The notes under the pieces were generated by a model that ran no database searches, was not told the origin of the DNA, and worked only from the letters and a program-made list of their open reading frames with translations. DNA of 64,000 nt. It comes from Culex pipiens pallens (Eukaryota > Arthropoda > Insecta > Diptera > Culicidae). The DNA lies in NCBI RefSeq assembly GCF_016801865.2, contig NC_068938.1:80984886-81048885 (forward strand). The letters are read 5' to 3'. Position 1 is the first letter of the stretch. Every line of letters starts with the position of its first letter. Position numbers and translations under genes: made by a program. This document shows, piece by piece, positions 55,470 to 64,000 of the stretch.

Positions 55470-57051
55470 TTTTTTTTGAAATTAAATATGTCTTTATTGA
55501 ACATTCTTATAATAATTACATTTCTTTTACATGCTAAGTGGTATGGCCTAATGCTCTTCATCTTTGTTGTATTTTTCGTTTTATTATCAACTGATCACAT
55601 TTATTTTATTTACTTCAAATTGTATTACATTATTGCATTGAATCGAATACATTTGGGTAAAAAAGAAAAAAAAATCATTTAATCAACTAATCCTAACTTA
55701 AAACTAAAAAAAAATCATTGAAATATTCAAAATCACTACAACGAGTAAACTACGAACTGTATTTTAAGATGAATGCTCCAAGAGTTCTTACTTGTTCCTG
55801 GCGAGTTTTGCAACCACGCAGTGTTGTTGTCATCTCGATGAAAATGTTCAGAAGTTCTTGTGGTGAAAACAGGTCACTACTGCCTTCATCCATTGATGCT
55901 GGTTGGTTTTCCCTCGGTTGCTGACTGAAGCCTGGAGGTGTTGTACTCTCTGCAACTTTTTGCCGCTGATTCAACGGCAATGGCTGCAGATTTGGAACCA
56001 CTCGAACAGATCCTGCTACTGGCGACGCCAAAGCAGGAAAATCCACGTCCGTGTATGTTGGTGGTGTTTTGCGACGATTTGGTTGGTGCCTCGTCGTCGC
56101 TTGCTGCCGAATTTTTACAAACTCAGCTCGTTTTGGGAAGCTTCGATTCTTGGTAGAATGGTTGCCGCCGCAATTGAAGCATTTCGATTCGATTTTCTCG
56201 TTGATTGTTTCGCAAGCTTGAGTTTTGTGCTCACCTCCGCAGGTTGCACAACGACTCTTGATGAAACAGTTCCTTCCACTATGTCCAAACTGCAAACAGT
56301 TCGAACACTGTGTCACGTCATGGTGCACTGGACGATAACGTTCCCAGGTTACGATGATGTTGAAAATTGTCCGAACTGCTTTCAGCTCAGACGGCGTTGT
56401 CGATCCTTTCTCGAGATGAACCAGGTACAGTTGATCACGATACTTGATGTCCTTGTTGTGTCTCGTCATCTTGAAGACTTCGATCACGTCTAACTTAAGA
56501 GTTGTGAGCTCTTCTTTCAGCACACTCACATCCATGCCGTACAGGCCTCGGAGGACCTGTTTCATGGGGCGTTTACCTGGATCGTCATGGCTGTAGTATT
56601 CAATCTTTGTGTTGTTCAGGAAATCCCGAACGTAGTTGTAATCCTTTCTGGTAGGTAGCAGAATTTTGAGTCCATCAGCACACAAGCGAATGGAAGCTCG
56701 TAAAGCACCAGATTTGATAAACCCGGTCAGCCACTTTCACACCGAATCCGAAGACGATGTTTTCACAAAAATGGGTGTCAACTTTTCCCGTCGTTCAAAT
56801 TCTTCCTTCTCGCTCACGTCCACAGGGAGGGTAGCGAACTGGTTTCCAGACGAATTTTTGAGCGTCCTTGCTCAAACTGCCTGGCTTTGCAGGTAGCGCT
56901 TCGGCATTCTTTAGCTTCTTCAAATCTGCCGATCCTGCTGGTGAGGACCGCCTCTTTTTCTTGCCGTGAGGCATTTTTTGCACTTTTAAAGCACTTTTCA
57001 GGAGCTAATATCCAGGAGTACCTCACTGATTGGTGGTCCACAAATGAATGA
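55470..57051 (-). mobile_element. ORF1-only LINE-derived element (half-LINE)
   Basis: A complete 1.58-kb insertion on the minus strand with exact 14-bp duplications. It has a 77-bp leader, an ORF1 region (56974-55750), a 3' region of about 280 bp ending AATAAAGACATATTTAATTTC and an A tail. No endonuclease or reverse transcriptase follows ORF1. Both ends are bounded by the duplication, so the absence of ORF2 is a property of the inserted molecule rather than later loss. The architecture resembles mammalian HAL1, a half-LINE that keeps only ORF1. Confidence 0.8.
55750..56974 (-). pseudogene. LINE ORF1 gag-like protein, broken copy
   Basis: The ATG at 56974 opens a basic N-terminus (MPHGKKKRRSSPAGSA). 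A frameshift at about 56845-56875 moves the reading into the frame of the main body, and an in-frame TGA lies at 56739-56737. From 56736 to the stop at 55750 the frame is open for about 330 codons. This body holds a PRE/C2HC-like domain (RPMKQVLRGLYGMDVSVLKEE) and zinc knuckles CSNCLQFGHSGRNC, CATCGGEHKTQAC and a degenerate third, CFNCGGNHSTKNRS, with the final Cys replaced. It is similar in plan to the Jockey ORF1 at 4031 but clearly another family. As it stands it cannot make full-length ORF1. Confidence 0.8.
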
Positions 57052-57065
57052 TTGACAAAGGTGAT
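57052..57065 (+). repeat. Target-site duplication of ORF1-only element, 5' side
   Basis: Second exact copy of TTGACAAAGGTGAT. Confidence 0.88.
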
Positions 57066-57246
57066 GTGCACGCTTTTGCAAGCGATTTTACCATCGGATT
57101 TTTGCTGTTAAAATGATGGTTTGTTTTGCTGCATTGCATTTAAAAAAAATCTTACAATAAAATATTGTTTCAGTAGAAATTTGAAATTAGGCAATAACTA
57201 TTCGATAGCCATAAAAATTCAAAATAGCATTTGATTCAGGATATTT

Positions 57247-58586
57247 GGGTAATTCTCCGCCAACTCACACAGCAGTTGCCCCGACCCCTCTTCGATTTGC
57301 GTGAAACTTTGTCCTAAGAGGTAACTTTTGACCCTGATCACGAATCCGAGGTCCGTTTTTTGATATCTCGTGACGGAGGGGCGGTACGACCCCTTCCATT
57401 TTTGAACTTGCGAAAAAAGAGGTGTTTTTCAATAATTTGCAGCCTGAAACGGTGATGAGATAGAAATTTGGTGTCAAAGGGACTTTTATGTAAAATTAGA
57501 CGCCCGATTTGATGGCGTACTCAGAATTCCGAAAAAACGTATTTTTAATCGAAAAAAACACTAAAAAAGTTTTAAAAAATCTCCCATTTTCCGTTACTCG
57601 ACTGTACAAAATTTTGGAACATGTCATTTTATGGGAAATTTAATGTACTTTTCGAATCTACATTGACCCAGAAGGGTCATTTTTTCATTTAGAACAAAAA
57701 TTTTCATTTTAAAATTTCGTGTATTTTCTAACTTTGCAGGGTTATTTTTTAGAGTGTAACAATGTTCTACAAAGTTGTAGAGCAGACAATTACAAACATT
57801 TTGATATATAGACATAAGGGGTTTGCTTATAAACATCACGAGTTATTGCGATTTTACGAAAAAAAAGTTTTGAAAAAGTTACTTTTTGTGTTTCTCTTTG
57901 TTTCGTCGTCCGTGTCTGTCGCGGGTGACCATGAACGGCCATGATCAATGACGACCAACTTTTTCAAAACTTTCAAAACTTGTGATGTTTATAAGCAAAC
58001 CCCTTATGTCTATATATCAAAATTTTTGTAATTGTCTGCTCTACAACTTTGTAGAACATTGTTACACTCTAAAAAATAACCCTGCAAAGTTAGAAAAAAC
58101 ACGAAATTTTAAAATGAAAAATTTTGTTCTAAATGAAAAAATGACCCTTCTGGGTCAATGTAGATTCGAAAAGTACATTAAATTTCCCATAAAATGACAT
58201 GTTCCAAAATTTTTTACAGTCGAGTAACGGAAAACGGGAGAATTTTTAAAACTTTTTTAGTGTTTTTTTTTTCAATGAAAAATACGTTTTTTCGGAATTC
58301 TGAGTACGCCATCAAATCGGGCGTCTAATTTTACATAAAAGTCCCTTTGACACCAAATTTCTATCTCATCACCGTTTCAGGCTGCAAATTATTGAAAAAC
58401 ACCTCTTTTTTCGCATGTTCAAAAATGGAAGGGGTCGTACCGCCCCTCCGTCACGAGATATCGAAAAACGGACCTCGGATTCGTGATCAGGGACAAAAGT
58501 TACCCCTTAGGACAAAGTTTCACGCAAATCGAAGAGGGGTCGGGGCAACTTTTCCCGATTTCGTGTGAGTTGGTAGAGAATTACCC
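57247..58586. mobile_element. Foldback made of two family-2 repeats head to head, 1.34 kb
   Basis: Ends GGGTAATTCTCCGCCAACTC and GAGTTGGTAGAGAATTACCC are inverted copies. Arms of about 600 bp (57247-57840 and 57980-58586) are close to identical complements and flank a spacer of about 75-130 bp (CGTCGTCCGTGTCTGTCGCG) absent from the other copies. Each arm equals the dispersed family-2 unit seen singly at 13.8, 20.2, 44/49 and 62.7 kb. No ORF. Confidence 0.85.
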
Positions 58587-59440
58587 ATTTGTTAATTCCG
58601 ATTACAAGCTTAACACAAATAGGCTTCTCCATATTTGTTGGATCAATTGAATGAATAGAAATGGGTATGCAATAGGGTGATACAAAAAAGGACATTGGGA
58701 TTAACCTCTGGGCCTGAGGTCCTGAGGTCCCTGAGGTCAATGTTGAATGTTGAAGTTTGATTTGGAAAATCGTAAAAATATATGGGGAAAAACATCGCTT
58801 CCGAATTTTTCCGTCAGGTGGCGCGGGTCAAATGCATATAGCTCCAAGTGTGAGATTCTTGTAGGAAATTCAATTCCCTACACCTTTTGTCTAAGTGTGT
58901 AAAGATTGAGATCTGGGCGGTATCGGGAAGTAGGATGTGAATTTTGGCAGCTATTTAATTCTGTTTCACAATGTTTTGAAGCTTTTTTTTATAGTTTCGG
59001 TATGAACTGAATCCAAATTAAAAATGTTCAACTTAATCAAATATTTGAAAAGCATATTTTTTTGTTTTAATTTGTTTACTCATAAGTATTCTATCATTTT
59101 TTGTTGCAAACCAGGAAAGAGATAGTATTTTATTCTACTGAGCAAAAACAAAGAAATATATTTTGTTGTTAGAACATGATATTCGGCCCAAATTCGCTTC
59201 AGAAAATTTAAATTTAACCCGCAATGATGAAAGGTTGACCACCCCTGGCTTACATTATGATTATAGGTATTAAACTGCTTTTCATTTGAGAAATTTTTGT
59301 AGCATAAATGTTTTAAATAAATAAGGAGTGTAGAAAGTTCATTTTTATTTGAATAAATTGTTGTTAAAATTTAATTCAGAAATGAAGAAAAATCCTCTCA
59401 AAGATTAACTATCATTAACAATCATCAAATAAATAAAATA
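58587..59440. other. AT-rich intergenic sequence
   Basis: A CTGAGGTCCTGAGGTCCCTGAGG triplication lies near 58715-58738. No gene seen. Confidence 0.4.
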
Positions 59441-60227
59441 GGCGTCATCCATAAAGTACGTACTCTTTTAGGGGGGGAAGGGGGGTCACCGAAGGTGTGA
59501 CAAGATGTGACGAAGGGGGGAGGGGGGTTTGCGAGATTGTGACGTCACGCTAGGTTTTTTTTATGATTGCATAATATTAATTTGAAATGAACACAATTAA
59601 ATTAAATCATCTTTTCTAAAATTGTTTGTTACTATTATTTAGAAGTACCGTCATCAGAGCGACATTGGGTCTGGGGGGTGAGATTGGGTCATACAAATTT
59701 CTGCATTTTTGTATGACCCAAACTCACCCCTCAGACCCAATGTCACCCCTGATGACGGAATCACAATATAATTTATTTTACAGTCACATTTTTTTCAGCT
59801 TCAATATTTTGCAAATTCTTGCTTAATAAAAATAAATGCTTTTAAAGCAGGGTATTCATAAGAAAACTGCTATAAATGGTTTAAACTTAGTAGATACAAA
59901 GCTGTGAAAAACAGTTTTCAAGATTTTTGAATACTTGAATATACCAGGTCTTCTAATTTTTAAAAGATACAAAACTGTTTTTTTTTGCAGTGTTTATTCT
60001 TAAAAATGAATAATTATAATAATTTAACTTTTTTTACAAATTAAAATTGCCAAAAATACCAAAATTATGAGAGTTTAAATAAATAAAAACTTTAAAAAAT
60101 CCCATCAAAAACAGAGGGGACGTACTTTTTTGAGTGGGGGGGGGGGGGGGTTCAACCTTGTGTGACATAGGGGGAGGGGGTGTTAATTTTGGGCGATTTT
60201 TGCGTGACATACTTTATGGATGACGCC
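59441..60227. mobile_element. MITE, GGCGTCATCCATAAAGTACG ends, 787 bp
   Basis: Left GGCGTCATCCATAAAGTACG and right ACTTTATGGATGACGCC are inverted; flanks are ATA on both sides. G-rich blocks lie just inside each end (59471-59528 and 60115-60181). A second element is nested at 59646-59759. No ORF. Confidence 0.85.
59646..59759. mobile_element. Nested palindromic MITE, CCGTCATCAG ends
   Basis: About 114 bp, nearly all inverted repeat: CCGTCATCAGAGCGACATTG and its complement, with GGGTCTGGGGGGTGAG/CTCACCCCTCAGACCC inside. It sits within the 59441-60227 element. Confidence 0.75.
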
Positions 60228-60310
60228 ATAAATCCATTAAAATATTAACCTTCTTTTGATTTGAAATATTTTCATACTTTTCAAGCTTATTCTTTTTATT
60301 CAATTTTTAA
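60228..60310. other. Short unique spacer between MITEs
   Basis: AT-rich; nothing seen. Confidence 0.4.
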
Positions 60311-60905
60311 TACCGTCAGTGGGGGTGACTATGGGTAAAAAACGATACACCTCTCGTAATTTCTTACTAACAAAAACAATTTAAAAAACAACGAAAATCT
60401 TTTATCGTAGAATTGTTCTTAGATAGTTTACTTAACATTTACTAAATTTGATTTTCGAGAGGTCATTTTTGGCAAAAAACGTACCTCAACTTAAGACAGC
60501 TGCTAAAATGACAGGATTTGTTCTAGGAACGATTTTTTTTCAGTAGAGTCATCTTAAGGTGTCCCTTGCACAACCCTTATTACAGAATTTAGTTTCATTG
60601 CGAAGTACCGTAAACTGGGGTGACTTTGATAGCCCGGGGTGACATTGATAGAAATTTGATTTGGCCACTAATTTTGATACATCCACATGTAACAGTCACA
60701 TTTTTGAATATATGTTCGATGATAAGCTATCCCTTAATGCTTACATACTCAAAATTCTCAAAAATGTTTAGATATCAATTTGACGGGCATTTGAAAAACC
60801 TATCAAAGTCACCCCAGTTTACGGTACCTGAGAAATGGTAAAATCCGTAAAAAATACTTTGACCCAATCTCACCCCCAGATCCAATGTCACCCCCACTGA
60901 CGGTA
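60311..60905. mobile_element. MITE, TACCGTCAGTGGGGGTGAC ends, 595 bp
   Basis: Left TACCGTCAGTGGGGGTGAC and right GTCACCCCCACTGACGGTA are perfect inverted repeats flanked by TA. It carries a further element nested at 60606-60826. Confidence 0.85.
60606..60826. mobile_element. Nested MITE, TACCGTAAACTGGGGTGAC ends, 221 bp
   Basis: Left TACCGTAAACTGGGGTGACT and right complement are perfect inverted repeats with TA edges. Its ends resemble those of its host element (TACCGT...GGGGTGAC), suggesting one mobilising transposase group. Confidence 0.85.
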
Positions 60906-61022
60906 TTTTTTTTGTTCAGTAATATATCAATAATATGTTTTTTTTTACAAAATAAAAATTAGGACAAAATATTCTTACTAGAAAATTGTTTATAAAAACT
61001 CGATATTACTTAATTATTTCTT

Positions 61023-61535
61023 TGGGACCATCCACAAACCACATTCTTTTGGAAATCTCAACCCCCCTTTTTTCAAAACCTCGCTCCACAAGCTGAATAT
61101 TGTTCCTTGACCTATTCTAGGACTCTGGGTCAAATTTGAGCAAAATCGGTCATCATTTACCCATTTATACTCGGAGGTGAAGTTCATATGGGAAAAATAA
61201 AAAAAAAAAAAATGTATGGAAAACCCAAGTTTCTTACGGTTTGATCTACACGATGCGCTACTTCCATCCAAATATTCTCAAAAGTGAGATTTTTATTGAA
61301 AATTTAATGCTCTTCAACTTTCTAGAACATACCAAAGCTGTAAAATTCGATCCTGAAAAGTTATTAGCGTTTTAAAAAAGTAATTTTTGTATGAAAAACA
61401 TTTTTTCACCAACTTTATGCTCGGGTATCAATGGGTTAATCTCATCCAATTTCGCTCAAAATTTACACAGATGCTTAAAATAACCCAAAAACCCGTTTTT
61501 CGCTTGTGGAGCAGGGGGTCATTTTTTCTGGGCAC
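61023..61535 (+). repeat. Dispersed repeat family 3, copy 2
   Basis: Shares its blocks in opposite orientation with 51600-52070. It starts GGGACCATCCACAAACCACATTC, a decayed form of the CCATCCATAAACC terminal motif of the short MITEs. Non-coding. Confidence 0.65.
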
Positions 61536-61543
61536 CTCATTGT

Positions 61544-61864
61544 AAGTAAAGTAAATCTTTCCCAGTTCCTGAGGAGAACACCTTTGAAGAGTATCGGGGC
61601 CGGCATTTACAAAGCGGATTCAGTGGCAGTTTCATTCTCAACTTAATGTTAACATGTTAAGGTTAATATTAACATTCCATAGGTCGCCTCCCTAAGGTGT
61701 CGTGATAAGGTCCAGTTTGTGACGATACACTACGTTCCCTTTACTAAGCAATCGATTCCAGAAGGGAAAAGATCACCAGTTGTGTTGGTCCGAGCCGGGA
61801 TTTGAACCCCGATCTACCGCTTACGAAGCGGAAGCGTTACCACTGGGCTACGTGGCTCGGTCAT
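61544..61864 (-). mobile_element. tRNA-Thr-derived SINE, copy 2, about 321 bp
   Basis: Near-identical to copy 1 at 49290-49606. CTCATTGT occurs immediately on both sides (61536-61543 and 61865-61872) as a likely 8-bp target duplication. It is inserted beside the end of a family-3 repeat. Confidence 0.85.
61790..61860 (-). tRNA. tRNA-Thr(CGU)-like SINE promoter, intact stem
   Basis: Perfect 7-bp acceptor (CCGAGCC/GGCTCGG), CCGC/GCGG anticodon stem, loop TTCGTAA with anticodon CGT, A box TAGCCCAGTGG and B box GGTTCAAATCC. The D stem is weak and the T stem has a mismatch. The shared body in two loci shows it is a SINE head. Confidence 0.6.
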
Positions 61865-61872
61865 CTCATTGT

Positions 61873-62689
61873 CCATACAAAAAAAAACTTTTTTGTATGG
61901 AGCGTTGACAATCGCCATACCACCCCCCATGAAAATTTCATATCAAATACAAATTCAAACACCATAGCATGACATGGAATTATTCTGAGCATGGCAGTTT
62001 GGTCGATTTTCATATTTTCAGTCAAAAATTCCCAACGCAAATTTGTAAAACTAATTATTTGCATAATGAAAATATTTTCTTATCAATATTGATCAATCCC
62101 TGATTTTTTACTTGCTGAACCCCAAATTTATACAAATGTTATAAAAATTTACAAATTAATAAATAATATTTTTTTCAAATAAAGCAAAACCTTACTAATA
62201 ATCAATTTGACTAAATTAATCCAATTTGCTCACTTTACGGCATTAATTTGTAAGAAACACAGTGACTTGCAATGTCACTCAGGTTTTTTAAATGACAATT
62301 TTCAACGAAACTATTTTTAAAACTTTTTAAAAAAAAGGTAAATGGACATTGTGTTAATTTTATAATTGAATTGAAATCCTATGAAGTCATCCTGGTTTAC
62401 AATATATAGAAACGAATTAAAACATTTTTTTAATGTGATATAGTTATAACTTAAATCTTGAAATTCGATACAAAATAACACACATTTTTTAAGGCCATTG
62501 CAAATTTCATTTTAAGTTTTTTCCCCTTCCCATCTTTTTAAATTTCTTCAACAAAAACAGAGGCAAAAAAATGTTATTGACTGAAATATAAATTTTCATA
62601 GAAAATACATGTAAAATCGAATGTTAATTTTATTTAAAAAAAAATGTCTAGTAAAAAATATATTTTAAAGAATTCATAGATTCTTTGCC
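61873..62689. other. AT-rich intergenic sequence
   Basis: Nothing recognised. Confidence 0.4.
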
Positions 62690-63137
62690 AATTTTTAGTA
62701 CATATAGTACATAACATAAGTACATCAAATTTCCCATTAGATGTTATGCCCCAAAAAAAATTACAGTTGAGTAACGAAAAATGGCAGAATCTTTGGAACT
62801 ATTTTTTTATTTTTTTTTTCGATGAAAAATACGTTTTTTTCGGGATTCTGAATATGCCATTAAATAGGGCGTCTAATTTAACATAAAAATCCCTCTGACA
62901 CCAAATTTCCAAACCATCACCATTACAGGCTGCAAATTATTGAAAAATTCGTATTTTTTCGGATGTTCAAAATGGAAGGGGTCGTATCGCCCCTCCGTCA
63001 CGAGATATCGAAAAATGGATCTTGTATTCGTGATCAGTGACAAAAAATACCTCTTAGGTAAAAGTTTCTCGCAAATTGAAGAGAGATCGGGGCATTTTTT
63101 TCCTATTTTGTGTGAGTTAGCGGAGAATTACCCTTAT
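62690..63137 (+). repeat. Dispersed repeat family 2, copy at 62.7 kb
   Basis: Runs from AAGTACATCAAATTTCCC through GGGATTCTGAATATGCCATTAAATAGGGCG and CGCCCCTCCGTCACGAGATATCG to GAGAATTACCC. The 91-codon frame inside is repeat sequence. Confidence 0.75.
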
Positions 63138-64000
63138 TTTTATCAGATAAATATTCCAATTTCATTTATCAAGTTAGATTATTTTAAAGTACAAATTCCC
63201 AGAGACCTATCCTGATGCAATCCAGCGGTGGAAAGGGGAAGGCAGATCCTGGCCTGGCCTACACCGAAGCCGGAGGAATATCGATTAGTATCTCTTCCGG
63301 CGGCTCTAGCCTGTCATTTGCTGGCAACGGTTTCTCCGTGAGGGTTTCGGGAGCCCCTTCCCTCCCATTTACCCCAAGTTGAAGGTTATGTTTTGGGAGT
63401 GATATCATGGGGAGAGCGGTTGGGGGATAATGTAATAATAAGATTGAAATGGGCGAATTTTATGGCCCCCGGAACTGCTGGGACGGAAACTGGGCCACTC
63501 CGAGAGTAAACAAGCTGAAGCTGCTGCTGCCGGGGGTTGTTGGCCACGTGGTGACGTAAAGTTTTAATTTTTATTTATCGAAACTGGTTGTGGTGGCTGG
63601 TCAAACTTCTAGGGAGGGTAGGATGGCAATGTGGCCCATCTGGGACGGGTGATGGCAACGAGTTGTGCTGGCCGGAATGTTAAGGAAATTAGAGCCCTTG
63701 GTTTGCTAATTGATTTAATTTCCTTATTTATCTAACTGGATCCCGGAGGGTAATTTATCAATCTGGTAATCACCCGCTGGGACGATCTAGAAGGGCTATT
63801 TAACACCAGAACGGGTTTATTTGGCATGAAAATGGTTGAAGATTCTTGATCATAAGGTTGCAATTTAGATCCATTCAAGTTATGTGAACCAGAAAACTAT
63901 TTGAAAAGCGCCAAAATTGTTCTCAAATATCTAAAATTCATCATCGCACTCATTTCTCGTGCCAAGTGCCACTTCACTCTTATAAAACTGACCTCATTGT
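63138..64000. other. GC-richer tail; one 55-codon ATG frame, not assigned
   Basis: From 63200 the sequence is no longer AT-rich. An ATG frame at 63215-63382 encodes 55 Gly/Ser-rich residues with an ISISISSGGSS segment; no signal peptide, domain or splice context supports it as a gene. The remaining 600 bp show nothing recognisable. It may be flank or intron of a gene beyond the window. Confidence 0.25.

Noticed and set aside
1..64000. CRISPR arrays, bacterial operons or a prophage-type system
   Set aside because: Introns, LINEs, SINEs and MITEs show eukaryotic nuclear DNA; the tandem repeats lack spacers and are satellites or foldback arms.

Overview
The window looks like nuclear DNA of a culicine mosquito, most probably Culex. 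This rests on its AT-rich intergenic sequence, the dense population of short inverted-repeat elements of types familiar from mosquitoes (ends such as CCATCCATAAACCACGTGG, GGCGTCATCCATAAAGTACG, TACCGTAAACTGGGGTGAC), Jockey-type and CR1-type LINEs, and a spliced insect-like MFSD6 gene. No species-diagnostic gene is present, so the genus is inferred. One 100-base assembly gap lies at 17774-17873.

The only well-supported host gene is at the left end: the last two exons (1694-2532 and 2591-3017, plus strand) of an MFSD6-like major facilitator membrane protein. Its upstream intron holds a dispersed repeat and an (ATTTTTAG)n array close to the splice acceptor. A second, isolated candidate host exon lies on the minus strand at 11594-11803; I cannot name it. 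GC-richer single-copy stretches at 20990-21970, 33490-35760, 49620-50860 and 63200-63800 show no gene I can support, although 34600-35700 resembles a 5' regulatory or first-exon region.

The rest is mostly mobile DNA. 3.8-8.3 kb: a full-length, apparently intact Jockey-like LINE with 14-bp target duplications. 9-20 kb: MITEs of several families, a 164-bp-unit dispersed repeat, a degenerate RT tail and the gap. 22 kb: a (GTTTTTT)n array. 23.6-25.9 kb: a foldback element whose arms carry 144-bp tandem repeats in opposite orientation around a 24-nt loop. 27.5-29.2 kb: a 5'-truncated LINE with an open RT frame. 30.7-33.4 kb: a second foldback, split by an 805-bp tRNA-headed SINE-like insertion. 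34.1 kb: an (ATGAGTA)n array. 36-40 kb: MITEs. 44.6-49 kb: a PHD-finger CR1-like LINE inserted into an older repeat, with one in-frame amber codon in its polymerase ORF. 49.3 and 61.5 kb: two copies of a tRNA-Thr-derived SINE. 55.5-57.1 kb: a LINE-derived element carrying ORF1 but no ORF2, with its own target duplications and tail. 57.2-58.6 kb: a third foldback. 59.4-60.9 kb: MITEs nested within MITEs.

The elements form an insertion record: the CR1-like LINE is younger than the repeat it splits, the SINE-like insertion is younger than the 30.7-kb foldback, and the ORF1-only element is younger than the tRNA-like sequence it interrupts. The autonomous LINEs supply the kind of machinery the SINEs and the ORF1-only element need in trans, but no specific pairing can be shown here.
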